Below are positions 28,622 to 36,997 of a DNA stretch of 64,000 bases, piece by piece. The number at the start of each line of letters is the position of its first letter. Position 1 is the first letter of the stretch. This stretch comes from an uncultured Bacteroides sp. GTDB taxonomy: Bacteria; Bacteroidota; Bacteroidia; Bacteroidales; Bacteroidaceae. A program made the translations under genes and the position numbers. The stretch covers positions 5,569-69,568 of the forward strand of contig NZ_URFY01000022.1 in the NCBI RefSeq assembly GCF_900547205.1. Reading direction: 5' to 3'. Under the pieces are notes generated by a model. It was not told where the DNA came from and did not search any database. It was given only the letters and a program-made list of their open reading frames with translations.

Positions 28622-28800
28622 GAGAGTTCCTATGTTACTTCCAAATAAATCATCTGATTTTTTTATGTATCGGTATAAATAAAACAAGGCCATCTTACCG
28701 GATGAGCTCTTCTGTAAGCTTCATTAAGCTAACTATACTTAAAGTTCCTCATTTCGAGGATTCCTTGCATTTATATGTGAGAAATCCAAAAACTATTTCC

Positions 28801-28808
28801 TATTTTTG
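28801..28808 (+). promoter_or_regulatory. -7 box of nadE promoter
   Basis: TATTTTTG matches TAnnTTTG, 28 bases before the ATG of the NAD synthetase gene. Confidence 0.55.
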
Positions 28809-28836
28809 CACCCACTATATATAAATAAGGTATAAG

Positions 28837-30762
28837 ATGAATTACGGATTCGTTAAAGTAGCTGCCGCCGTGCCGCACGTTAAAGTGGCCGACTGCAAGT
28901 TCAATGCTGAGAAAATAGAAAGTCTGATAGCCATTGCCGAAGGCAAAGGAGTGCAAATAGTGATATTTCCGGAGATGAGCCTTACCGGATATACCTGTGG
29001 CGACTTATTCGGGCAGCAAATGTTACTGGAAGAAGCAGAGATGCGATTAATGCAGATTCTCAACAATACCCGCCAGTTGGATATTATTTCTATTGTCGGT
29101 ATGCCTATCGTAGTAAACTCTACGGTAATCAATGCCGCCGTGGTGATTCAGAAAGGAAAAGTACTGGGCATTTCAGCAAAAACTTATCTACCTAATTATA
29201 AAGAGTTCTACGAACAACGCTGGTTCACTTCCGCCCTCCAACTGGAATCGGAGAATGTGCGCTTATGCGGACAGATTGTCCCCATTGGCTCCAACCTTCT
29301 TTTTGAGACTTCCACCACTACCTTCGGAATTGAAATCTGCGAAGATCTCTGGGCAACTATACCTCCAAGTTCGTCGCTTGCACTGCAAGGGGCGGAAATC
29401 ATATTCAATATGTCTGCCGACAATGAAGGCATCGGGAAGCATAGCTACCTTTGCTCTCTTATCAGCCAGCAATCTGCACGTTGCATTTCGGGATATGTAT
29501 TCTCTTCGTGCGGCTTTGGAGAATCGACAACCGATGTCGTGTTTGCCGGCAACGGATTGATATTCGAAAACGGCAGCCTTCTTGCCCGAAGCAAGCGTTT
29601 CAGCATGGAAGAACAATTGATTATCTCCGAAATCGACGTGGAACGCATACGGGCCGAACGCAGGATAAATACCACTTTTGCTGCCAGCCAAGCGAATATA
29701 GGCAATAAAAAAGCAACTACCATCGCAACAGAGTACGTAAACAGCAAAGAGCTGACTCTGACACGAAGCTTTAACCCGCATCCTTTCGTGCCGCAGGGTA
29801 AGGAACTGAACGAGCACTGCGAGGAAGTATTCTCCATTCAGATAGCCGGATTGGCAAAACGTCTGGTTCACACGGGAGCTAAAACCGCCGTAGTAGGTAT
29901 CTCCGGAGGATTGGACTCTACGCTGGCATTACTCGTCTGCATAAAAACCTTTGATATGCTGGGTTTATCTCGTAAAGATATATTAGGCATCACGATGCCC
30001 GGATTCGGGACGACCGACCGCACTTACCACAATGCGATTGACTTAATGAATTCATTGGGAATATCGGTTCGCGAAATCAGTATAAAAGATGCTTGCATTC
30101 AGCACTTCAAGGACATAGACCATGATATCAACGTGCACGACGTGACGTATGAGAATTCTCAGGCGCGCGAACGTACTCAGATTTTGATGGACGTTGCCAA
30201 TCAGACTTGCGGATTGGTGGTGGGCACGGGCGATTTATCGGAACTTGCACTGGGATGGGCTACTTACAACGGCGATCATATGTCTATGTATGGCGTCAAC
30301 GCAAGTGTTCCGAAAACACTCGTGAAGTATCTGGTTCAATGGGTAGCCGAAAATGGCATGGATGATGATTCCAAAGCTACCCTGCTCGATATTGTGGACA
30401 CGCCCATCAGTCCGGAACTGATTCCGGCGGATGAAAACGGAGATATCAAACAAAAGACGGAGGACTTGGTGGGCCCCTATGAGCTGCATGATTTCTTCCT
30501 TTATTATTTCTTGCGTTTCGGTTTCCGGCCTTCCAAAATATTCTATTTAGCCAATACGGCATTCAAAAACAGCTACGACGAAGAGACAATCAAGAAATGG
30601 TTGTATACTTTCTTCAGACGTTTCTTCAATCAACAATTTAAACGTTCTTGCCTGCCCGACGGACCGAAAGTCGGTAGCATTTCCATCAGCCCAAGAGGTG
30701 ATTGGAGAATGCCAAGCGATGCAAGTTCGGCAATGTGGCTGAGAGAAATCGAGAATTTATAA
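28837..30762 (+). CDS. nadE: glutamine-dependent NAD+ synthetase
   Basis: Last step of NAD+ synthesis: amidates nicotinic acid adenine dinucleotide using glutamine. It is 641 aa with two domains. The N-terminal nitrilase-type glutaminase (1-280) shows the triad motifs IFPEMSLTG (Glu46), KTYLPNYKEF and GIEICEDLW. The C-terminal synthetase (about 330-641) has the P-loop VVGISGGLDSTLAL and GTGDLSELALGW. It is the long form, as in other Bacteroidetes, and stands alone with its own promoter. Confidence 0.95.
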   Translation: MNYGFVKVAAAVPHVKVADCKFNAEKIESLIAIAEGKGVQIVIFPEMSLTGYTCGDLFGQQMLLEEAEMRLMQILNNTRQLDIISIVGMPIVVNSTVINAAVVIQKGKVLGISAKTYLPNYKEFYEQRWFTSALQLESENVRLCGQIVPIGSNLLFETSTTTFGIEICEDLWATIPPSSSLALQGAEIIFNMSADNEGIGKHSYLCSLISQQSARCISGYVFSSCGFGESTTDVVFAGNGLIFENGSLLARSKRFSMEEQLIISEIDVERIRAERRINTTFAASQANIGNKKATTIATEYVNSKELTLTRSFNPHPFVPQGKELNEHCEEVFSIQIAGLAKRLVHTGAKTAVVGISGGLDSTLALLVCIKTFDMLGLSRKDILGITMPGFGTTDRTYHNAIDLMNSLGISVREISIKDACIQHFKDIDHDINVHDVTYENSQARERTQILMDVANQTCGLVVGTGDLSELALGWATYNGDHMSMYGVNASVPKTLVKYLVQWVAENGMDDDSKATLLDIVDTPISPELIPADENGDIKQKTEDLVGPYELHDFFLYYFLRFGFRPSKIFYLANTAFKNSYDEETIKKWLYTFFRRFFNQQFKRSCLPDGPKVGSISISPRGDWRMPSDASSAMWLREIENL

Positions 30763-30828
30763 TATTTTATAGGTTTTCTGCAAGCATACCTCCTGATAAT
30801 CATCAGGGGGCATGACCTGTTTCGCGGC

Positions 30829-31020
30829 TGGGAACAAGAGTTTCACCTGCTTGAAACTGTAGTTCCATAGGCTTGAAACTAGAGTTCCACCCGCTTGAAA
30901 CTGTAGTTCCACCGGCTTGAAACTGTAGTTCCAGAGCCTTTGAAACTAGAGTTTCACACTGCTGGGAACTACAGTTTCAAGCAGTGAAAACTCTGGTTTC
31001 CAGCAATGTACGGGTTTCAA
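30829..31020. repeat. cluster of about 22-bp GCTTGAAACTGTAGTTCC repeats, direct and inverted
   Basis: Four to six imperfect tandem units of GCTTGAAACTGTAGTTCC plus a few linker bases run from about 30848 to 30960; variants read GAAACTAGAGTTCC. The reverse complement GGAACTACAGTTTCAAGC follows at 30965-30982, so the cluster can fold into alternative hairpins. It sits after nadE in an otherwise empty 455-bp stretch (30763-31217). It is not a CRISPR array: there are no unique spacers of constant length. Confidence 0.75.
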
Positions 31021-31071
31021 TATAAGCTTCATATATTTTCGAAGATAAAGACTTCCCTCCTTCTATCTATG

Positions 31072-31172
31072 GTGACAGCATTTTTGCTGTCACACTGCTG
31101 TCACCACTTGCTGTCACACTCTAAGTTTTTTATTATCAACCTATTAAGTGGCAATCGGTGACAGGTGACAGA
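31072..31172. repeat. GCTGTCAC repeat cluster with hairpin
   Basis: GTGACAGCA TTTT TGCTGTCAC (31072-31093) is a perfect 9-bp hairpin. GCTGTCAC recurs at 31086, 31097 and 31110, and GGTGACAG twice near 31158-31172. It is in the same gene-free stretch as the preceding repeat cluster and downstream of the convergent phosphatase gene. Confidence 0.6.
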
Positions 31173-31217
31173 TATATTTCATTTTAATTGTATGGGAGAG
31201 GATAAAACAGTGCAGTG

Positions 31218-31781
31218 TTATTGCCGCAAGACTTCTCTTTTTATATGCTCTACATCGGCATTTTCAATCACCCGAATGATATTCTTATAGATTCGATGAA
31301 AGCCGAATCCTCCTTTTGTCATTTCGTGAATTGCTTTTTCTTTCGATACTCCTTGGAACACAATGCGATACATAGCACACACGGCTCCCGTTCTATCGGA
31401 ACCATGATGACAGTGAAAGACAATCGGTCCTTTCCTGTTTTTGATAATGCGCAATGCGTTTATCAACTGCTCTTCGCTGACAGAGTGTGCTTTCATTTTC
31501 TGCCGATGAAGCGTCAGGGCGGTTCCTTCGGCTTCATCATCATCGCTATGCCGGTTGCGCAGATTGAGTATCTCGCGGATGCCATACTTCTCCAAGGCTT
31601 TAAAGTCGGCATCGGTTGGCTGCTCCGAACGATATACGCCGGAATCTATTTTATACAGATTTGCCAGTTCACTACCGGGAACGGTTATCTTGATGGCGCT
31701 TACACTTTGACTGTAAGCCGACACAGATACCAGTATCCCGATAAATAAACTCAGCAGAATTTGTTTATAGTTATCTACCAT
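31218..31781 (-). CDS. exported tyrosine/dual-specificity phosphatase
   Basis: A 187-aa cysteine-based phosphatase with N-terminal signal (LLSLFIGILVSVSAYSQ). The catalytic P-loop is HCHHGSDRTG (H-C-x5-R-T). Early motifs YRSEQPTDADFKALEKYGI and ILNLRNRHSDDD match DSP/PTP proteins of the SiwB14/Tyr-phosphatase-3 kind, whose substrates may be inositol phosphates or phosphoproteins. It begins 15 bases after hisB, so it is likely co-transcribed with the histidine genes; no metabolic link is evident. Confidence 0.85.
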   Translation of the reverse strand: MVDNYKQILLSLFIGILVSVSAYSQSVSAIKITVPGSELANLYKIDSGVYRSEQPTDADFKALEKYGIREILNLRNRHSDDDEAEGTALTLHRQKMKAHSVSEEQLINALRIIKNRKGPIVFHCHHGSDRTGAVCAMYRIVFQGVSKEKAIHEMTKGGFGFHRIYKNIIRVIENADVEHIKREVLRQ

Positions 31782-31796
31782 ATAGCAAGATGATAA

Positions 31797-32921
31797 TTAT
31801 AAAACACCCTTACTGGAAGGGAGTTCGAAATGATAAATATCCCGCTTTATCGCCATCTTCATGGCACGGGCAAGCACCTTAAAGATTCCTTCAATCTTAT
31901 GGTGCTCGTTCTGGCCTTCGGCTTTAATATTCAAATTCATCTTAGCCGCATCGCTCAGCGATTTGAAGAAATGAAGGAACATCTCTGTGGGCATCTCCCC
32001 TATCTTCTCGCGCTTAAATTCGGCATCCCACACCAGCCAGGGACGGCCTCCGAAGTCAAGGCAAACCTGACAAAGACAATCGTCCATAGGCAAAGCATAA
32101 CCGTAGCGCTCAATGCCCCGCTTGTTGCCCAAAGCCTGATAGATGCACTCTCCCAAAGCGATGGCAGTGTCTTCGATGGTATGATGTTCGTCCACTTCCA
32201 AGTCACCTTTTACACGAATCGTCAAGTCGATGCCGGAGTGTTTGCCAATCTGTTCGAGCATATGATCGAAGAATCCAAGTCCGGTAGATATATCACAACT
32301 GCCGTTTCCGTCGAGATTCAAGGAAACACAAATATCCGTCTCTTTGGTCGTACGGCGCACTTCCGCTTTACGCTCTCCGGCAAACAGAAATTCGGCAATC
32401 CGGTCCCAGTCGGTAGTTGCCAATGCACAAATATCTTCGAGTCCTTTCGCTTTCAGGCTCTCCGTTGAGTCCTGCAAGTAGATGGCACGGCAACCCAGAT
32501 TCTTGGCTAGTTCGACATCTGTAGGACGATCACCGATTACAAAACTTTCGGCAAGGTTGTATTCAGGATTATCGATATAGTTGGTAAGCATTCCGGTTCG
32601 GGGCTTACGGGTCGGGGCGTTATCTTCGGGGAAACTACGGTCTATCAATATATCATCAAACGTAATTCCTTCGCCTTTCAAAGTTTTAAGCATCAAGTTG
32701 TGGGCGGGCCAGAAAGTTTCTTCCGGGAAAGAAGGCGTGCCGAGTCCATCTTGATTGGTTACCATCACAAACTCAAAATCGAGTTTGCTACGGATAAAGC
32801 CAAGGTTGCGGAACACTTTCGGATAGAACTCCAGTTTCTCTAAAGAGTCGAGTTGATAATCGACCGGTGGCTCGATGACCAGCGTGCCATCTCTATCTAT
32901 AAACAATACTTTCTTCTTCAT
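31797..32921 (-). CDS. hisB: bifunctional histidinol-phosphatase / imidazoleglycerol-phosphate dehydratase
   Basis: Two steps of histidine synthesis in one 374-aa chain. The N-terminal HAD phosphatase (1-165) has FIDRDGTLV (Asp9, Asp11) and FVIGDRPTDVELA. The C-terminal dehydratase (about 185-374) has GLGFFDHMLEQIGKHSG and DEHHTIEDTAIALGE, the manganese-binding His clusters. It lies 5 bases after hisC, as the fourth gene of the operon. Confidence 0.96.
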   Translation of the reverse strand: MKKKVLFIDRDGTLVIEPPVDYQLDSLEKLEFYPKVFRNLGFIRSKLDFEFVMVTNQDGLGTPSFPEETFWPAHNLMLKTLKGEGITFDDILIDRSFPEDNAPTRKPRTGMLTNYIDNPEYNLAESFVIGDRPTDVELAKNLGCRAIYLQDSTESLKAKGLEDICALATTDWDRIAEFLFAGERKAEVRRTTKETDICVSLNLDGNGSCDISTGLGFFDHMLEQIGKHSGIDLTIRVKGDLEVDEHHTIEDTAIALGECIYQALGNKRGIERYGYALPMDDCLCQVCLDFGGRPWLVWDAEFKREKIGEMPTEMFLHFFKSLSDAAKMNLNIKAEGQNEHHKIEGIFKVLARAMKMAIKRDIYHFELPSSKGVL

Positions 32922-32926
32922 ACGTT

Positions 32927-33967
32927 TTATCCCTGATATTTTTTAAGAGCTTCCAATAATGTATTATTCTCAACCCGGGTGCCGACAGTAATGCGCAGAC
33001 AGTTGCAGCAGAGCGAGACATTATGACGGTTGCGAACGATGATTCCTTCACCGACCAGATAATTATAAATTCTCACTGCATCCGTCACTTTAGCCAAGAA
33101 GAAGTTGGCGTCGGATGGGAATAGCTTAATGGTACACGGAAGTTTTTCAAATTCTTCTTCCAGATAATCACGTTCTTCCTTCAATACTTTCACCCAGCGT
33201 TCTATCTCATAGTGTTTGTGCAACATGGCGATAGCTTGCTTTTGAGTCAACTGATTGACATTATAGGGATATTTTATCTTACTCAGGATACCAATAATCT
33301 CTTCGGACGCAAAAGCCATACCCAAACGGATGGCGGCACATCCCCAAGCTTTAGAAAACGTTTGAAGAATTATCAGATTGGGGTATTTATCGAGTTCTGC
33401 GAGGAAGGAAGGAGAGGAAGAGAAGTCGATGTAAGCCTCATCGAGTATCACTATTCCTTCAAAAAGGTTGAGTAGCTTTTCTATTTCCGAACGGAGAAGG
33501 TCATTGCCGGTCGGGTTGTTGGGCGAACAAAGAAAGATTAGTTTGGTACGTTCGTCGGCAGCAGCCAGAAGTTGGTCGGCAGAGAATTGGAAGTTTTCGT
33601 CCAACAACACTTTCCGGTATTCCACATCGTTCACATCGGCACATACCTGATACATTCCATAGGTGGGGTCGATGGCTACCACATTGTCTTTCTCCGGCTC
33701 ACAAAAAGCACGAAACACTAAATCAATAGCTTCGTCGCTGCCGTTTCCCAGAAAGATGTGCTCGGGTGATACCTTTTTAATCTTCGACAAGAGGGTTTTC
33801 AGTTCCCATTGCATGGGGTCGGGATAGCGGTTGTGGGGCGTGTTATACGGATTCTCGTTCGCATCCAGAAAGACGGAAGCTGTAGCTCCTTTATATTCGT
33901 CGCGAGCCGAAGAGTATGGTTTCAGTTTCCATATATTCGGTCGGGTTAGTTCTTGTAACGTTTTCAT
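32927..33967 (-). CDS. hisC: histidinol-phosphate aminotransferase
   Basis: PLP-dependent aminotransferase converting imidazole acetol phosphate to histidinol phosphate. It is 346 aa from the ATG at 33967; a TTG two codons upstream is in frame. Seen: FLGNGSDEAID, FLCSPNNPTGN, VILDEAYIDFS, the PLP lysine in LQTFSKAWG and Arg in AAIRLG. It is third in the operon between hisD and hisB. Confidence 0.96.
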   Translation of the reverse strand: MKTLQELTRPNIWKLKPYSSARDEYKGATASVFLDANENPYNTPHNRYPDPMQWELKTLLSKIKKVSPEHIFLGNGSDEAIDLVFRAFCEPEKDNVVAIDPTYGMYQVCADVNDVEYRKVLLDENFQFSADQLLAAADERTKLIFLCSPNNPTGNDLLRSEIEKLLNLFEGIVILDEAYIDFSSSPSFLAELDKYPNLIILQTFSKAWGCAAIRLGMAFASEEIIGILSKIKYPYNVNQLTQKQAIAMLHKHYEIERWVKVLKEERDYLEEEFEKLPCTIKLFPSDANFFLAKVTDAVRIYNYLVGEGIIVRNRHNVSLCCNCLRITVGTRVENNTLLEALKKYQG

Positions 33968-33993
33968 TGGCAATGCTTTTAAATTTTCAAATC

Positions 33994-35280
33994 TTACTTG
34001 TTTATTGCTTTAAGGCGGATGGTAACGGCATTCTTATGCGCATCCAAGTGTTCATTGGCTGCCATCTCTTCAATAGCCGGACCGATGGCTTTCATTCCTT
34101 CGGGGAGTATCTCCTGAAAGGTAATTTTGCGAATAAAGCTATCGAGACTTACGCCGCTGTATGCTTTTGCATATCCGTTGGTGGGCAAGGTATGGTTGGT
34201 ACCGGAAGCATAATCGCCCGCACTCTCCGGTGTGAGCGAACCTAAGAAAACGGAGCCGGCATTCGTTACACGCTCTGCCACTTCCATGTAGTTTTCTGTT
34301 TCAACAATCAGATGTTCGGGTGCGTATGCGTTCGTCAGTTCCAGTGCTTCGTCCATATCCTTCACGAGGATAAGTTTGCTATTCTCCAATGACTTCGCCG
34401 CAATCTCACGACGGGGCAATTCCGCTAATTGACGTTCTACTTCTTCCATCACCTCCATTTGAAGTTTCTCGGAAGTGGTAATCAGCATGGCTTGGCTATC
34501 TACTCCATGTTCTGCCTGCGACAACAAATCGGCTGCAACAAAAGACGGATTTGCAGATGCATCTGCCAATACTTCGACTTCGGAAGGACCGGCGGGCATA
34601 TCGATGGCTACATCACGCAGGCTTACCAACTGCTTGGCTGCCGTGACGTATTGATTTCCCGGACCAAAGATTTTATATACTTTAGGCACACTTTCCGTTC
34701 CGTAAGCCATAGCGGCTATTGCCTGCACGCCACCGGCTTTGAATATCTTGCTAACCCCTGCCAACTGAGCGGCAAAAAGGATAGCAGGATGGATATTGCC
34801 ATTCTTATCGGGAGGAGTGCAGAGCACTATTTCTTTGCAGCCTGCTATTTTTGCCGGAACGGCAAGCATCAGCACGGTAGAGAAAAGCGGTGCTGTTCCG
34901 CCCGGAATGTATAGTCCTACCTTTTCTATTCCTACTGACTTCTGCCAGCAAGTCACGCCGTTCATCGTCTCCACCTTCTTTCCAACGAACCGTTGAGAAG
35001 AGTGGAACGTTTCTATATTTTGTTTAGCTAAAGAGATGGCGGCTTTCAGTGCGTCACTCACTAAAGCTTCGGCTTCTTTTATTTCTTCGGTAGTTACCGC
35101 GAGCGAGGACAAAGTTACTTTATCAAAAGCAGCTTCATAGTCAAGCACAGCTTTATCGCCTTCTGCCTTTACCTTATTTATAATAGAACGAACCGTATCG
35201 AACAGACTTTCTGTATTCAGCGCCGGACGCTTTAAGAGTTCCGTCCACTGGTCCGTTGAGGGGTATTTAATTACTTTCAT
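33994..35280 (-). CDS. hisD: histidinol dehydrogenase
   Basis: NAD-dependent oxidation of histidinol to histidine, the last two steps of the pathway. It is 428 aa. Family blocks: KSVGIEKVGLYIPGGTAPL, IFGPGNQYVTAAKQL, AGPSEVEVLAD, LLSQAEHGVDSQA and the zinc-ligand region APEHLIVETE near the end. It is second in the operon, about 50 bases after hisG. Confidence 0.97.
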   Translation of the reverse strand: MKVIKYPSTDQWTELLKRPALNTESLFDTVRSIINKVKAEGDKAVLDYEAAFDKVTLSSLAVTTEEIKEAEALVSDALKAAISLAKQNIETFHSSQRFVGKKVETMNGVTCWQKSVGIEKVGLYIPGGTAPLFSTVLMLAVPAKIAGCKEIVLCTPPDKNGNIHPAILFAAQLAGVSKIFKAGGVQAIAAMAYGTESVPKVYKIFGPGNQYVTAAKQLVSLRDVAIDMPAGPSEVEVLADASANPSFVAADLLSQAEHGVDSQAMLITTSEKLQMEVMEEVERQLAELPRREIAAKSLENSKLILVKDMDEALELTNAYAPEHLIVETENYMEVAERVTNAGSVFLGSLTPESAGDYASGTNHTLPTNGYAKAYSGVSLDSFIRKITFQEILPEGMKAIGPAIEEMAANEHLDAHKNAVTIRLKAINK

Positions 35281-35330
35281 TTTTTCACCACAGATTACTC
35301 AGAGTTACACAGATTATTTATTTACACGCA

Positions 35331-36182
35331 TCACACGATCATCTTTTCAATCGGCAATACCAAGATGCCTTCTGCTCCCAGTGCTTTCAGCTTTCCGATG
35401 ATTTCCCAGAAACGCTTTTCGTCGAGCACAGTATGAACGGAGCACCAGCCTTCTTGCGCCAAAGGCATCACAGTGGGGCTCTTCATACCCGGAAGCACGG
35501 CAATGATTTCTTCGAGTTTATCTTTCGGAGCATTCATCAACACGTATTTTTTGTCTTCCGCCGTTTTCACTGCGTTCATACGGAACAGCAACTCGTTCAG
35601 CACTTCTTTCTTTTCGTCGCTCATGTTCTTGTTGCCAATCAGCAGTGCTTCGGACTTCATCACCACCTCTACTTCTTTCAGGCGATTGCTTACCAGCGTC
35701 GAGCCGGAACTTACAATATCAAAGATTGCATCTGCCAAGCCAATGCCCGGAGATACTTCTACCGAACCGGTGATTACATGAATCTCAGCATTTACGCCAT
35801 TCTTCTTCAGGAAGTTGCGAAGAATGCCCGGGTAAGAGGTAGCTATTTTCTTTCCGTTGAACCATGACAATCCGGGATATTCAAGGTCTTTCGGCATTGC
35901 CAATGATAGGCGGCACTTGCTGAAACCCAGACGTTTGATGATTTCTGCATCTTCTTCTCTTTCCATAAACTCGTTCTCTCCCACTATACCCAGATCGGCC
36001 ACACCCGTAGCCACAGTCTGCGGAATATCATCGTCTCGGAGAAACAGAACTTCGATAGGGAAGTTGGAAGACTGCACCAACAAGGTACGTTTGGTAGTAC
36101 TCAACTTGATATCCGACTCTCCTAAAAGTGCCATTGTCTCTTCAAAGAGACGTCCTTTGGCTTGAACTGCGATTCTTAACAT
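35331..36182 (-). CDS. hisG: ATP phosphoribosyltransferase (long form)
   Basis: First and committed step of histidine synthesis. It is 283 aa, the long form with a C-terminal regulatory domain (about 210-283: ILVLPIEKMIV) for feedback by histidine, so HisZ is not needed. The catalytic domain has LRIAVQAKGRLFEETMALL and GLADAIFDIVSSGSTL. It is the first gene of hisGDCB and follows the attenuator. The genes hisA, hisF, hisH and hisI are not in the window. Confidence 0.97.
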   Translation of the reverse strand: MLRIAVQAKGRLFEETMALLGESDIKLSTTKRTLLVQSSNFPIEVLFLRDDDIPQTVATGVADLGIVGENEFMEREEDAEIIKRLGFSKCRLSLAMPKDLEYPGLSWFNGKKIATSYPGILRNFLKKNGVNAEIHVITGSVEVSPGIGLADAIFDIVSSGSTLVSNRLKEVEVVMKSEALLIGNKNMSDEKKEVLNELLFRMNAVKTAEDKKYVLMNAPKDKLEEIIAVLPGMKSPTVMPLAQEGWCSVHTVLDEKRFWEIIGKLKALGAEGILVLPIEKMIV

Positions 36183-36226
36183 GACTATAAGTTACTTTAT
36201 AAATTACTAATTACATTATCAAAAAT

Positions 36227-36260
36227 AACGAAGGCTTACCGTATTCGGCAAGCCTTCGTT
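36227..36260 (-). terminator. his operon attenuator terminator
   Basis: AACGAAGGCTTACCG and CGGCAAGCCTTCGTT (15-bp stem with one wobble, loop of 4) lie between the leader peptide and hisG. On the minus strand the stem is followed by ATTTTTGA. The placement fits a terminator that forms when histidyl-tRNA is plentiful. Confidence 0.8.
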
Positions 36261-36302
36261 ATCGTTATATAGTTATACACAATATCACCTACGCCCACCG
36301 AG

Positions 36303-36350
36303 TTATTCGTTAGGAAAATGATGATGATGATGTGTAGCTGTATATTTCAT
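36303..36350 (-). CDS. hisL: his operon leader peptide with five consecutive His codons
   Basis: A 15-codon reading frame, M-K-Y-T-A-T-H-H-H-H-H-F-P-N-E-stop, starts 14 to 20 bases after the predicted start of transcription and ends about 43 bases before the terminator hairpin. Five consecutive CAT codons would stall ribosomes when charged tRNA-His is scarce. This is the classical layout of transcription attenuation for hisGDCB. An antiterminator pairing was not modelled. Confidence 0.85.
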   Translation of the reverse strand: MKYTATHHHHHFPNE

Positions 36351-36370
36351 ATTTCTTTTATTAACTGCGA

Positions 36371-36402
36371 CAAAAGTAAAGCATTTGTTTTATACTTCCA
36401 AA
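36371..36402 (-). promoter_or_regulatory. his operon promoter
   Basis: On the minus strand TTTG (36399-36402), a 20-base spacer and TACTTTTG (36371-36378) match the Bacteroides sigma-ABfr consensus exactly. The leader peptide ATG follows 20 bases after the -7 box. Confidence 0.8.
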
Positions 36403-36431
36403 CATTTATCACAAAAACTTCTGTTTTTATT

Positions 36432-36923
36432 TCAAATTAAAGGTAAAATCTCTTCTGACTCTACATCGCATTGGGGAAAGTGCATTTCTTCTTTCGATTT
36501 CTCTTTTGAGAACGTAAAATAAGTACAAACGGCTTCTGTGCATACGTCTCCGGCTTCATTATATAGTTTGGCCTCAATAATAACGATATTCCGCTTCACT
36601 TCTTTGATGGATGCACGTAGCACAATATGCGAATCGGTAGTGCTGACTGATTTCCGGTAGCGGGTTTCCATCTTTGAAGTGACTCCCGTGGTTTGTAATT
36701 TGCGAAGTACAGCCCAAGCACAGATTTCATCCAGCAAAACGGCTTGAATACCGCCATGCAGTGTGTTAATCCAACCTTGATATTCGGGACGAGGTTTCCA
36801 GATGCATACTATTTCTTCGCCGTCTTCATAAAATTCCATCTTTGCTCCGGCATCGTTATGTGAAGCACAACCGAAACAGTTGTAGCCCTCCAGACCTTTC
36901 CAAGGATTTATAATCTTCTTCAT
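36432..36923 (-). CDS. PaaI-type hotdog thioesterase
   Basis: A 163-aa hotdog-fold thioesterase, start chosen at MKKIINPWKG (36923); a frame extension of 11 codons upstream is basic and unlikely. The catalytic helix region is LHGGIQAVLLDEICAWA, with the HGG and acidic residue of PaaI-like enzymes. An N-terminal CFGCASHN pair of Cys is also seen in related Bacteroidetes proteins. It is expected to hydrolyse acyl-CoA thioesters; substrate unknown. Monocistronic. Confidence 0.85.
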   Translation of the reverse strand: MKKIINPWKGLEGYNCFGCASHNDAGAKMEFYEDGEEIVCIWKPRPEYQGWINTLHGGIQAVLLDEICAWAVLRKLQTTGVTSKMETRYRKSVSTTDSHIVLRASIKEVKRNIVIIEAKLYNEAGDVCTEAVCTYFTFSKEKSKEEMHFPQCDVESEEILPLI

Positions 36924-36997
36924 AGTTCTTCTTCTGTTTTTAGTTTCACTTCCCAAATATAAGAAAAATATGAAAAAGAAGAATTATTTTCAATGAT

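Noticed and set aside
30829..31020. Possible CRISPR array
   Set aside because: Units are tandem with almost no spacers, orientation flips at the end, and no cas genes are in the window.
31215..31748. 177-codon open frame on the plus strand
   Set aside because: Antisense to the phosphatase with the catalytic HCHHGSDRTG motif; no family features.
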